A stretch of 14,326 nt of DNA from Proteobacteria bacterium HN_bin10 (GCA_002083515.1 LWDN01000099.1:32217-46542); one strand, 5' to 3'. Shown: positions 6,323 through 14,114, counted from the stretch's first letter. Numbers and translations: made by a program. Notes: generated by a model from the sequence alone, not told the origin.

Positions 6323-6856
6323 CTAGCTGCACGCGCTCAGCGCCCGCGCCACCGCATCGTCCCATAGAAACACGCTGATCTCGCCGGCGACTTCGACCGC
6401 GAAGCGGTCGGCCGGCGCGCCCAGCACGCCGATCAGCAGCGGCTTCAGCGGATTGTCGTCGGCGAGTTCGGCATTGACGGAAGGCAGGCCCTCGTTGAAC
6501 GAGCGCGCCGGCAGATCGATGCTGCGCGTCGGCGTGATCACGCGCAAAATTGTGTCTTGATCGGGCGTCAGTTCGTGCTCGTAGCTCAGGCTCAGTTTTC
6601 CGGTCGGCGCCTCGCAGACGATGGTCAGCAGATATTCGCTCTCCGGCGCGCCGAACCCGGCGGCGATGGTTCCGGCGTCGCCGCGGAAACTCCAAACGCC
6701 TGTCTGCGGCGCGCCGCCGAGAGCCGCCGCATCGGGATGTGCGGGCGGCGTTTCTCCGACATCGCCGGCGCTGGCGGTTTGATCCGGCGGCGGTTCCGCG
6801 GCCGGCGGCGTGCAGGCGGCTGCGAACAGTGCGAGAGCGATGAGGGGCATGCGCAT
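6323..6856 (-). CDS. Putative lipoprotein, function unknown
   Basis: A 177-residue secreted protein. The N-terminus MRMPLIALALFAAAC has a short basic start, a hydrophobic core and a lipobox-like FAAA-C, with Cys15 as the likely lipidated residue, followed by a proline-rich linker (TPPAAEPPPDQ). The box is not perfect because -3 is alanine. The mature part has no motif I recognise. It contains a predicted beta-rich region (GVWSFRGDAGTIAAGFG, EYLLTIVCEAPTGKLSLSYE) and ends with SACS. The start is uncertain: ATG at 6854-6856, ATG at 6850 and an upstream GTG at 6862 are possible; 6856 is preferred with AGGCGG upstream. It follows the small gene at 6875 closely on the same strand and may be co-transcribed with it and with the amino-acid dehydrogenase. 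Confidence 0.8.
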   Translation of the reverse strand: MRMPLIALALFAAACTPPAAEPPPDQTASAGDVGETPPAHPDAAALGGAPQTGVWSFRGDAGTIAAGFGAPESEYLLTIVCEAPTGKLSLSYEHELTPDQDTILRVITPTRSIDLPARSFNEGLPSVNAELADDNPLKPLLIGVLGAPADRFAVEVAGEISVFLWDDAVARALSACS

Positions 6857-6874
6857 GACCACCGCCTAGCACAC

Positions 6875-7171
6875 TCAGTTGGCGGCGTCGCCATCCGGGT
6901 AGGCGCCGGCGAAATCCATGATGAAACGGCCGGGCGGATTGAGCGCGGCGAGGAAGACCCGGGCGTGCTCTTCGGCGATTTCCTTGCTCGGGAAGAAGTC
7001 TGGGCCGGCGTGAACGCCCGGGAAGATCGTGCCGAGGCGATAAAGGCTGAGCACCCGATAGACCCGATAGTAGTTGCGCCAGCGTTTCGCCGGCGGCGGC
7101 GTCTGCGCGCGGGGTTTAGGCTTGAGGCCGATCATCAGGCCATAGGTGTGAGCCGGGATGACGCAGGTCAA
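6875..7171 (-). CDS. Small protein of unknown function
   Basis: An open frame of up to 98 residues. The clearer part is soluble and basic-aromatic: RWRNYYRVYRVLSLYRLG, then FPSKEIAEEHARVFLAALNPPGR and a C-terminal DFAGAYPDGDAAN. EIAEEHARVFL looks like an amphipathic helix. I recognise no family. The start is unsure: TTG at 7169-7171, or ATG at 7133-7135 giving 86 residues; neither has a good ribosome-binding site. It lies 25 bases downstream of the dehydrogenase gene and just upstream of the lipoprotein gene, so a three-gene minus-strand transcript is plausible. Confidence 0.5.
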   Translation of the reverse strand: MTCVIPAHTYGLMIGLKPKPRAQTPPPAKRWRNYYRVYRVLSLYRLGTIFPGVHAGPDFFPSKEIAEEHARVFLAALNPPGRFIMDFAGAYPDGDAAN

Positions 7172-7196
7172 GCGGGTCGTTTGGAGAAGACGGCGC

Positions 7197-8426
7197 TCAC
7201 CTAAACCGCTCGATTCGATACGGCCTCACGTCAATCGCGGGCGTCTTCTCCGTCGCCATCGCCGTAACGATCTCCGCCGTGATCGGCGCTTCCGTCAGTC
7301 CTAGATGCGCATGGCCGAAGGCGTATAGCACTTTCGGCGCGCGCTCCAGGCGGCCGATGGCGGGGACGAAGTCGGGCAGCGAAGGGCGCGAGCCGACCCA
7401 GCGATCCGGGTTCGCTTCGAACGCGATGCCGAGTTCATCTATGCGTTGCCGCAGTCGCCGCCATTTGCGCTCATCGCCGGGGGCGTCGGGCGAGCCGAAC
7501 TCCACGAAACTGGTGCAACGCAGGCCGGTGGTGAAGCGCGATACGGCGATGAAGTTTTCCTCGAACACCGTCGTCGGCAAATCGCGCGGCCAGTTGGTTT
7601 CCGCGCTCTGCAGATGATAGCCGCGCTCGCCGATCAGCGGCGTCGTCACGTCCAGCCCTTCCATCAGCGCCCGCGACCACGGCCCCGCGCACACCAGAAC
7701 GGCGTCGGCCTCACGCGTCGTTCCATCCGCCAGCGCCACCCGCGCGCTCGCCTCGACCCGCGTCGCGCGACCGGCGACGATTTCGCCGCCACGCTCGGCG
7801 AACGAGCGCAGCATCGCGTCGCGCGCCGCCTGCGGGTCGCTGACTTGTCCGGTGCCGCTGACTTGCACCGCCGCTGTGGGCACTCGCTTCAGCACGCCGG
7901 CGTAGCGCTCCAGCTCGCTGGCGGTCATTTCGCGATACGTGGTCGCGCCCCATTGCGCTTTCGCCATTGCCGCCAGGCCGCGCTCGGCGCCGTGCGGCGT
8001 CATCCAAGCCGTGGCGTGGCCGTGCGGAATCACCAGATCCGGGGCGCCCGCCAGTTCCGCAATCCGATGCCAGGCGGGGAGTGCGTCGGCGAGCAGGGCG
8101 GTCAGCGCCGCGCGCCCGCGCTCGAAAGCGCTGTGATCGCAGGCGGCCAAGAAGCGCATCGACCACGGCGCCCACAGCCCCACATCGCTCCAGCGAAAAT
8201 CGAGCGGCCCGCCCATGCCGAAGCTCGATTGCGGCGCGCGCAGCACGTTCCCCCACGCCGACCACGGCGTGACCTGCTCGGGGCCCAAATGTCCGGCATT
8301 GCCGTAAGAGGCGCCGCGGCGCTTGTCGCCCGGATCGATCAGGATCGTCTGCACGCCAGCCGCCTGCAGCCGGAGCGCACACGCCGCACCGACAATGCCC
8401 CCGCCGATCACCAGAATGGATTTCAT
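7197..8426 (-). CDS. DadA-like FAD amino-acid dehydrogenase, probable D-hydroxyproline dehydrogenase
   Basis: A 409-residue flavoprotein of the D-amino-acid dehydrogenase (DAO) fold. The N-terminal FAD-binding motif is VIGGGIVGAACALRLQ (glycines 8, 10, 13) with Asp31 at the end of the second strand (ILID). A conserved RRGASYGNAGHLGPEQVTPW region follows, typical of this family, and a C-terminal FAD-binding stretch (GRLERAPKVLYAFGHAHLGL) with the HLGLT motif. It is expected to pass electrons to the respiratory chain. Facing a 4-hydroxyproline epimerase and a DapA-type lyase, it best fits oxidation of cis-4-hydroxy-D-proline to pyrroline-4-hydroxy-2-carboxylate, like the single-polypeptide HypO type rather than the multi-subunit enzyme. 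ATG at 8424-8426 follows GGGGAG. Another D-amino acid cannot be excluded. Confidence 0.88.
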   Translation of the reverse strand: MKSILVIGGGIVGAACALRLQAAGVQTILIDPGDKRRGASYGNAGHLGPEQVTPWSAWGNVLRAPQSSFGMGGPLDFRWSDVGLWAPWSMRFLAACDHSAFERGRAALTALLADALPAWHRIAELAGAPDLVIPHGHATAWMTPHGAERGLAAMAKAQWGATTYREMTASELERYAGVLKRVPTAAVQVSGTGQVSDPQAARDAMLRSFAERGGEIVAGRATRVEASARVALADGTTREADAVLVCAGPWSRALMEGLDVTTPLIGERGYHLQSAETNWPRDLPTTVFEENFIAVSRFTTGLRCTSFVEFGSPDAPGDERKWRRLRQRIDELGIAFEANPDRWVGSRPSLPDFVPAIGRLERAPKVLYAFGHAHLGLTEAPITAEIVTAMATEKTPAIDVRPYRIERFR

Positions 8427-8443
8427 GCGCTCCCCTTCTTGCT

Positions 8444-8471
8444 GCTATAGCGTACGTCGTAGTTAGTTGAA
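8444..8471 (-). promoter_or_regulatory. Candidate promoter of the dehydrogenase gene
   Basis: On the minus strand TTCAAC (8471-8466) is followed after 16 bases by TATAGC (8449-8444), about 17 bases before ATG. These resemble weak -35 and -10 boxes of a sigma-70 promoter. The 8427-8487 gap also contains TACGTCGTA, a near-palindrome that might be an operator. Judged by eye only. Confidence 0.28.
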
Positions 8472-8487
8472 GCGTGCTGAAAATCTT

Positions 8488-8619
8488 CGTCACTCCGGGA
8501 TCGCGTAGCGAGACCCGGAACCCAGGGGATCGTAGAGCACGTCGTGTGCCCCTGGGTTCCGGGTTCAATGCTTCCGCCTACGCTCTTCGGCGGACAAGTC
8601 GCATTGCCTCGGAATGACG
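8488..8619. repeat. 132-bp palindromic intergenic repeat
   Basis: The ends match as imperfect inverted repeats (CGTCACTCCGG at 8488 and, reversed, CGTCATTCCGA at 8619). Inside, ACCCGGAACCCAGGGG (8513-8528) pairs perfectly with 8549-8564, a 16-bp stem with a 20-base loop. Further stems include TCCGCC/GGCGGA at 8573-8594. Elements with CCCGGAACCCAGGGG and a terminal GGAATGACG are, to my knowledge, widespread in alphaproteobacterial intergenic DNA. Its end is 24 bases before the lyase start codon, so it separates the divergent dehydrogenase and lyase genes and would lie in the lyase mRNA leader if transcription begins upstream. It encodes nothing recognised. Confidence 0.8.
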
Positions 8620-8643
8620 GGCGATCATTGAGCGAGAGAATCA

Positions 8644-9552
8644 ATGCAAGTCGATTGGCGTGGCGTGTTTCCGGCGGCGACGACGCAGTTCGCGCCCGAT
8701 CTCTCGATCGATATCGGCGAGACGCAGCGCGTGCAGGACGCGTTGATCAAGGATGGCGTCCACGGTCTCATCATCATGGGCACGGTGGGCGAGAACAACT
8801 CGTTGTTGCCCGAAGAGAAGCGCGACGTGCTGCGCGCCGCGGTTGAGACTGCCAACAAGCGCGTGCCGGTCATCGTCGGCGTCTCCGAACTGGACACCAA
8901 GCGCGCCATCGCGTTTGCGCGCGACGCGGAGAAGTTAGGCGCCGATGGGTTGATGCTGCTTCCGGCTATGGTCTACGTGCCGACGGAATCTGAACTTGTC
9001 GCGCATTTCAAAGCGGTGGCCAAGGAAACCGCGCTCCCGATCATGCTCTACAACAACCCGCCGGCGTACCGCGTCAGCGTCGGCATCGAAGCGATCAAGC
9101 AGCTTGCCGACATTCCCAACATCGTCTGCCTGAAAGAAAGCGCCCCCGACACGCGCCGTTTCACCGATCTCTACAACGCCGTCGGCGACAAGATCATGTT
9201 GTTTGCCGGCCTTGATGACGTGGCGCTCGAAGGGCTCGTGCTTGGCGCCCGTGGCTGGGTTTCCGGCCTCACCAACGCGTTCCCGAAGGAATCGCTGGCG
9301 CTTTACGAGGCGGTGATTCGCGGCGATCTCGATACGGCGCGCACGATCTATCGCTGGTTCATGCCGCTGCTGCATTTGGACGCCGAGCACGATCTGGTGC
9401 AGTCGATCAAGCTGGCGGAGCAGGTGATGGGGCGCGGCAGCGAGCGGGTGCGGCCGCCGCGTTATCCGCTGACCGGCGCGCGCCGCGCTGAAGTTGTCGC
9501 CATGGTCGAGCAGGCGGCGGCGACGCGCCCGAAACTCAAGAGCGCCGCGTGA
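8644..9552 (+). CDS. DapA-superfamily lyase, probable pyrroline-4-hydroxy-2-carboxylate deaminase
   Basis: A 302-residue Schiff-base lyase or deaminase of the dihydrodipicolinate synthase/N-acetylneuraminate lyase superfamily. Key residues visible are Thr47 in GTVGENNSL (the GTTGE position), Tyr136 in LYNNPPAY and the Schiff-base lysine Lys164 in CLKESAPDTRR. In the hydroxyproline pathway this superfamily supplies the deaminase that converts pyrroline-4-hydroxy-2-carboxylate to 2-oxoglutarate semialdehyde and ammonia (LhpC/HypD). Its stop codon overlaps the start of the 4-hydroxyproline epimerase gene by 4 bp, which strongly supports that role over a lysine-biosynthetic DapA. ATG at 8644 is preceded by GAGAG, a weak ribosome-binding site, just after the repeat at 8488-8619. 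Confidence 0.92.
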   Translation: MQVDWRGVFPAATTQFAPDLSIDIGETQRVQDALIKDGVHGLIIMGTVGENNSLLPEEKRDVLRAAVETANKRVPVIVGVSELDTKRAIAFARDAEKLGADGLMLLPAMVYVPTESELVAHFKAVAKETALPIMLYNNPPAYRVSVGIEAIKQLADIPNIVCLKESAPDTRRFTDLYNAVGDKIMLFAGLDDVALEGLVLGARGWVSGLTNAFPKESLALYEAVIRGDLDTARTIYRWFMPLLHLDAEHDLVQSIKLAEQVMGRGSERVRPPRYPLTGARRAEVVAMVEQAAATRPKLKSAA

Positions 9553-10550
9553 CGCGTCACACTTTCCGCTGCATCGACGGCCACACCGCCGGCAATCCGG
9601 TGCGTCTGGTGGTCGAGGGCGCGCCGGAATTGCGCGGGCGCACGATGAGCGCGCGGCGTCAGGACTTCATGGCGCGCTACGATTGGATCCGCACCGGTCT
9701 CTGTTTCGAGCCGCGCGGCCATGACATGATGAGCGGCGGCTTTCTCTATCCGCCGAGCGATCCGGACGCCGATGTCGGCATTCTGTTCATTGAAACCAGC
9801 GGCTGCTTGCCGATGTGCGGCCATGGTACGATTGGCATTGTGACATTCGGTATCGAGAACGGTCTCATCAAGCCACGTACGCCGGGCCGGTTCGTGGCCG
9901 AAGTGCCCGCCGGCAGAATCGAGCTCAGCTATGTGCAAGAAGGCGATCGTGCTCGCAGCGTCCGCATCCGCAACGTGCCGAGCTATCTTGCGGCGGAGGG
10001 CATCGCCATCGACGTGCCGAATTTCGGTCCGCTCACGCTCGACATCGCCTATGGCGGCAATTTCTACGCCATCATCGAACCGCAGGGGCCATATGCCGGG
10101 CTCGACCAACTCGGCGCCGCGCGCATCCTTCAGCTCTCGCCGATCATTCGCCAGCTGGTTCGCGACAGAATCGAGCCGGTGCATCCGCTCGATCCCAGCA
10201 TTCGCGGCGTCAGTCATGTTTTGTGGGCCGACAAGCCGAAAACGGAAGGCGCGCACGGCCGCAACGCCGTGTTCTATGGCGACAAGGCCATCGACCGTAG
10301 CCCATGCGGCACCGGCACCTCGGCGCGCATGGCGCAGCTTCACGCAAAGGGGCGGCTCAAGCTCGGCGAAACGTTCGTGCACGAGAGCTACATTCTCTCG
10401 CGTTTCATCGGCCGGGTCGAAGCGGAGACCGAGATTGCCGGCAAGCCGGCGATCGTGCCGTCCATCGAAGGCTCGGCCATCGCCACGGGGCGCAACGAAA
10501 TCTGGATCGATGACGAAGATGCGTTCGCGCACGGGTTCCAGGTCGTCTAA
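9549..10550 (+). CDS. 4-hydroxyproline 2-epimerase (proline racemase family)
   Basis: A 333-residue cytosolic enzyme of the proline racemase family. It interconverts trans-4-hydroxy-L-proline and cis-4-hydroxy-D-proline, the first step of hydroxyproline use. Both catalytic cysteines are present: Cys90 in MCGHGTIG and Cys253 in SPCGTGTSARMA. This marks it as an epimerase rather than the trans-3-hydroxyproline dehydratase group, which replaces the first cysteine. The N-terminal DGHTAGNPVRLVVEG, GGFLYPP and AYGGNFYAI are family-typical. It starts with GTG at 9549-9551, overlapping the lyase stop (GTGA), so translational coupling is likely. Substrate preference (4-hydroxyproline over proline) is inferred from the neighbouring dehydrogenase and deaminase. 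Confidence 0.92.
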   Translation: MTRHTFRCIDGHTAGNPVRLVVEGAPELRGRTMSARRQDFMARYDWIRTGLCFEPRGHDMMSGGFLYPPSDPDADVGILFIETSGCLPMCGHGTIGIVTFGIENGLIKPRTPGRFVAEVPAGRIELSYVQEGDRARSVRIRNVPSYLAAEGIAIDVPNFGPLTLDIAYGGNFYAIIEPQGPYAGLDQLGAARILQLSPIIRQLVRDRIEPVHPLDPSIRGVSHVLWADKPKTEGAHGRNAVFYGDKAIDRSPCGTGTSARMAQLHAKGRLKLGETFVHESYILSRFIGRVEAETEIAGKPAIVPSIEGSAIATGRNEIWIDDEDAFAHGFQVV

Positions 10551-10610
10551 CGGCGCTTGTGCGGCGCGTGCGCGCGTGGTCAAGTGCGTGAAAACCTCGG
10601 GGGAGGGAAC

Positions 10611-11531
10611 ATGAATCTGAGCGTGCAGGCCATCGTGGCATGGCTGACCTCCATCGTTGGCGCATTGCTGACGGCGCTTGGCGCGATCGCAATCTTCTTC
10701 ACCACGACATTGCTGCGCACCGCCCACAAGCGCGGCGAGCTTGCGCCCAAGGTCGAGGCCATCGGGCTGGGCGCGGTCACCAATTTCTTCGATACGCTGG
10801 GAATCGGCTCGTTCGCGCCGACGACCGCGTACATGAAGCTCCGCAAGATGGCGCCGGACAGCTATTTCCCGGCGATTCTGAATGCCGGCCATGCCCTGCC
10901 GACGGTGGCGCAAGCGCTGATTTTCATCACTTTGGTGCAGGTCGATCCGACATTGCTGATCTCGTGCATCGTCGCCGCCTGCGCCGGGGCCTTCGTCGGC
11001 GCGCCCTTGGTGCAACGGTCGCCGGTGCGGCTGGTGCAGGGCGTCGTCGGCGCAGCGCTGCTGATCGCCGCGAGCCTCTATGCGATGGCCAATTTGAACC
11101 TGATGCCGGTGGGCGGCGAAGCGCTCTCGCTACCCACGCCTCTGTTCGTTGTCGCGGTCGTCGGCCATTTCATTATGGGCGTGCTGATGATGTTTGGCAT
11201 CGGGCTTTATGCGCCGTCCTTGGTGCTCTTGAGCCTGCTTGGGCTAAACCCCGCCGCGGCGTTTCCGATCATGATGGGCGCATGCGCGTTCCTGATGCCG
11301 ATCTCCAGCCTCAATTTCGTCCGCTCGGAGCGCATCGATCTGCGCATCGTTCTGGGCATGGCTTTAGGCGGCATTCCGGCGGTGCTGCTGGCGGCGTTCG
11401 TGGTCAAGTCGCTGGATGTGGTGGTGCTGCGCTGGCTGGTGGTGGTGGTCGTGCTCTACGCCTCGGTGCTGCTGCTGCGGTCGGCTTTCTTCGCGAAGGG
11501 CGCGCAAACCGCTCCGGCAGGCGCCCAATGA
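10611..11531 (+). CDS. TauE/SafE-family permease
   Basis: A 306-residue polytopic membrane protein with about eight hydrophobic segments. The family (PF01925) covers putative sulfite, sulfonate and organic-anion exporters. Typical repeats are visible: GLGAVTNFFDTLGIGSFAPTT in the first half, and LLGLNPAAAFPIMMGACAFL with AGAFVGAPLVQR and LGMALGGIPAVLLAAF in the second. It starts MNLSVQAIVAWLTSIVGALL with GGAGG 6 bases before ATG (10611), following the epimerase after a 60-bp gap. Its end overlaps the next gene (ATGA). Being in a hydroxyproline cluster it may move the substrate or an intermediate, but family members are mainly linked to sulfur compounds, so the cargo is unknown. Confidence 0.87.
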   Translation: MNLSVQAIVAWLTSIVGALLTALGAIAIFFTTTLLRTAHKRGELAPKVEAIGLGAVTNFFDTLGIGSFAPTTAYMKLRKMAPDSYFPAILNAGHALPTVAQALIFITLVQVDPTLLISCIVAACAGAFVGAPLVQRSPVRLVQGVVGAALLIAASLYAMANLNLMPVGGEALSLPTPLFVVAVVGHFIMGVLMMFGIGLYAPSLVLLSLLGLNPAAAFPIMMGACAFLMPISSLNFVRSERIDLRIVLGMALGGIPAVLLAAFVVKSLDVVVLRWLVVVVVLYASVLLLRSAFFAKGAQTAPAGAQ

Positions 11532-13288
11532 GGAACTTTGTGAGACCCATCGTTCTTGCCGCTGCGTTGGCGCTTGCCGCTACACCCGCAATTGCCCAGA
11601 GCCAGAATGCCGACTTGGCGCGACTGTTCGAGGAAGAACGCGCCTTCGTCTATCGCGAAGATCCGCTGTCAGCGACCAGCGCCGGCGTGCATCAGTACGA
11701 CGACCGCCTGCCGTCGGTGACGCCTGAGTCGCAAGCGCGGCAGCTGCGCGCCAATCAGGACTTCCTGACACGTCTGCGCGCGATCGATCGCGCATCGCTC
11801 AGCCGCCAGGAGCAGGTGAGCTACGATCTGTTCGATTTCATGGTCGGCGAGCGCGTACGGCTCGCGCGCTACGACGAGTGGCGCCTGCCGCTGAATAGCG
11901 ACAGCGGTTTCTATTCCGAGATTTTGCTGCTCGACGATTTGCAGGCGCCGCGCACGGTGCGCGACTACGAGAACTATATCGCGCGCCTCAACGACATTCC
12001 GCGCTATTTCAATGAGCAGATCGCCAATATGCGCCAAGGCGTCCGCGACGGCTTCACGCTGCCGCGCGAGATCATCGGCGGCGTCGCTCAGGTCATCGGC
12101 GGTTTCCGCTATGAGAATGCCGAAGCGATGGGGCTCTACGCGCCGTTCGCGAATTTCCCAGCGACGGTTCCCGAAGGCGAACGCGCGCGCCTGCGTGAGG
12201 CCGGCCGCGCCGCCATCGCCGAGCGCGTGATCCCCGCATTCGATTCGTTCCGCACTTTCTTCGAGACCGAGTACGCGCCGCGCGCGCGTCTGAGCATCGC
12301 CGCGCAGCGTCTGCCGAACGGCCGCGCATACTACGCCGATCTGGTCCGCTATTTCACCACCGTCCCGGATGCGACGCCGCGCGACGTGCATGCGCTGGGT
12401 CTACGCGAAGTCGCGCGCATCCGCGCCGCCATGGAAGCCGAAATGCGCGCCGCGGGCTTCCAAGGCACGTTCGCGGAATTCCTGACCTTCCTGCGCACCG
12501 ATCCGCAATTCTATGCGACGACGCCCGAGCAATTGCTGCGTGAGGCGGCGTGGATCACGCGCGAAATCGATGCGCAAATGCCGAACTTCTTCGGCCGCAT
12601 CCCGCGCCGGCCTTATACGGTGCGGCCTGTGCCCGCCGAGATCGCGGCGAACTACACCGCCGGCCGCTACAATGGCGGGCGTCTCGATCAGGCGGGCGAA
12701 TATTGGGTCAACACCTTTGCGCTCAATACTCGTCCGCTTTACGTTCTGCCGTCATTGACCGCGCACGAAGCGGCGCCCGGTCATCACACCCAGATTTCAT
12801 TGGCGCGCGAGCTTGAAAATCTCCCGGCCTTCCGCGGAACCTTCTATCCGCATGCCTTCGGCGAAGGGTGGGGGCTCTACGCGGAGCGCCTCGGCGAAGA
12901 GATGGGCATCTACCACACGCCCTATCAGCGCTTCGGGCGCCTCACCTACGAGATGTGGCGCGCCTGCCGCCTGGTGGTCGATACAGGCATGCATTCGATG
13001 GGCTGGTCGCGTCAGCGCGCGCTCGATTACCTCGCCGCCAACACGGCGCTGTCGACGCACGAGATTCGCACCGAGATCGATCGCTATATCGGCTGGCCGG
13101 GACAGGCGCTGGCCTACAAGGTCGGCGAGCTTCGGATCGTGGCGCTGCGCCAGCGCGCCGAAGCCGCGCTCGGCGAACGCTTCGACATCCGCGCCTTCCA
13201 CGATGCGGTGTTGGCCAATGGCGGCGTCACCCTGCCGGTGCTTGAACGCCAGATCGACGATTACATCGCCGCGGCGCGCGCCGGGTAA
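11528..13288 (+). CDS. Exported DUF885-family metallohydrolase
   Basis: A 586-residue protein of the DUF885 family (about 600 residues usual). A Sec signal peptide is clear: MRNFVRPIVLAAALALAATP followed by AIA and QSQ, so it acts in the periplasm or outside. The core has HEAAPGHH (His413, Glu414, His419, His420), a zinc-metallopeptidase-like motif, and EGWGLYAERL with Glu446 as the likely third ligand. The C-terminal region contains GWPGQALAYKVGE, also typical. Family members are annotated as putative peptidases; the exact activity is unproven. ATG at 11528 overlaps the permease stop (ATGA), indicating coupled translation. A role in freeing hydroxyproline from peptides is possible but inferred. 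The stop is separated by one base from that of the convergent cheR gene. Confidence 0.9.
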   Translation: MRNFVRPIVLAAALALAATPAIAQSQNADLARLFEEERAFVYREDPLSATSAGVHQYDDRLPSVTPESQARQLRANQDFLTRLRAIDRASLSRQEQVSYDLFDFMVGERVRLARYDEWRLPLNSDSGFYSEILLLDDLQAPRTVRDYENYIARLNDIPRYFNEQIANMRQGVRDGFTLPREIIGGVAQVIGGFRYENAEAMGLYAPFANFPATVPEGERARLREAGRAAIAERVIPAFDSFRTFFETEYAPRARLSIAAQRLPNGRAYYADLVRYFTTVPDATPRDVHALGLREVARIRAAMEAEMRAAGFQGTFAEFLTFLRTDPQFYATTPEQLLREAAWITREIDAQMPNFFGRIPRRPYTVRPVPAEIAANYTAGRYNGGRLDQAGEYWVNTFALNTRPLYVLPSLTAHEAAPGHHTQISLARELENLPAFRGTFYPHAFGEGWGLYAERLGEEMGIYHTPYQRFGRLTYEMWRACRLVVDTGMHSMGWSRQRALDYLAANTALSTHEIRTEIDRYIGWPGQALAYKVGELRIVALRQRAEAALGERFDIRAFHDAVLANGGVTLPVLERQIDDYIAAARAG

Positions 13289-13289
13289 T

Positions 13290-14114
13290 TTAAGCCGCCG
13301 CGACGCGCGTGTGCGTGGCTTTGCGGGCGATGCCGGCTTCGAGCGTGAAGGTTTCGCAGGCGGCGGGCAGCGTCTCGCCCGCGCCCAGCACCAGCACGCC
13401 GCCGGGCGCCAACGCATCGGCGATGCGCGCCAGCACGGCGAGGCGGGTCTCGGTGTCGAAGCTGGTCAGCACGTGGGCCAGTACGATAATGTCGAACGAA
13501 CCGAGCTGGCCTGGGTGCTTCAGCAGGTTGAAGCTCTCGAAGCGCACGCCGGCGCGCAGGCGATCGGATATGCGCCAGAGATCGCCGGCCTTTTCGAAAT
13601 AGGCGATGAGCTTGCGGATCGGCAGCCCGCGTTGCACTTCGAACTGGGTGTAGAGGCCGGCGCGCGCCTTATCGAGCAGCCGCTCCGAGAGATCGGTGGC
13701 GACGATCTCGACCGCCGGGTTCAGGCCCTCGTTGCGCATCTCGTCGACGATCATGGCGATCGAGTAGGCTTCCTGGCCGGTGGCGCAGGCGGCCGACCAG
13801 ATGCGCACACGCTCGCTCCCGCGCCTCGCGATCGCGTGCGGGATGAGATCGGTGCGCAACTTTTCGAATTGCGACTTGTCGCGGAAGAAGCGGGTGTCGC
13901 TTTGCGCCAGATTGTCGGCGATGGCGTTCCAGAGCGCGCCGTCGGGGCGGATGCGCGCGGCGCCGATCAGTTCGCTGACGCTGGCAAAGCCTTCGCGCCG
14001 CGCCAGCGGCTGCAAGCGGATGGCGACGGCGTTGGCCATGTCCTTGCTCAGCACCGCGCCCGAGCGCGTCTTCACTTCGCGGGCGATCAAAGCGATCTCG
14101 GCGTCGTTGAGCAT
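13290..14114 (-). CDS. cheR: CheR-type chemoreceptor methyltransferase
   Basis: A 274-residue SAM-dependent methyltransferase of the CheR family, which methylates glutamates of chemoreceptors. The N-terminal helical domain (MLNDAEIALIAREVKTRSG) is followed by TRFFRD (residues 74-79), the SAM loop WSAACATGQEAYSIAM (106-121), ATDLSERLL, YFEKAGDLWRISDRLR, FESFNLLK, then FDIIVLAHVLTSFD and APGGVLVLGAGETL. Two departures from the usual sequence: GQE in place of GEE in motif I, and AHVLTSFD (213-220) where most CheR proteins read RNVLIYFD. ATG at 14112-14114 overlaps the stop of the upstream CheY gene by one base (TGATG), so the two are translationally coupled. Confidence 0.88.
   Translation of the reverse strand: MLNDAEIALIAREVKTRSGAVLSKDMANAVAIRLQPLARREGFASVSELIGAARIRPDGALWNAIADNLAQSDTRFFRDKSQFEKLRTDLIPHAIARRGSERVRIWSAACATGQEAYSIAMIVDEMRNEGLNPAVEIVATDLSERLLDKARAGLYTQFEVQRGLPIRKLIAYFEKAGDLWRISDRLRAGVRFESFNLLKHPGQLGSFDIIVLAHVLTSFDTETRLAVLARIADALAPGGVLVLGAGETLPAACETFTLEAGIARKATHTRVAAA

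Noticed and set aside
8488..8619. Rho-independent terminator for an upstream gene
   Set aside because: The hairpin is long and not followed by a T-run, and both flanking genes point away from it; it is better explained as a dispersed repeat.
8644..9552. Lysine-biosynthetic DapA
   Set aside because: The superfamily residues are present, but the 4-bp overlap with an epimerase and the divergent amino-acid dehydrogenase fit the hydroxyproline deaminase better.
9549..10550. trans-3-hydroxy-L-proline dehydratase
   Set aside because: That group lacks the first catalytic cysteine; here Cys90 and Cys253 are both present.
9462..11015. Open frame of 517 residues on the minus strand
   Set aside because: It is antisense to the epimerase and the start of the permease gene and shows no recognisable domain.
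10640..11527. N-terminal extension of the DUF885 protein
   Set aside because: The open frame continues upstream only as a shifted frame of the permease; the signal peptide at 11528 marks the real start.
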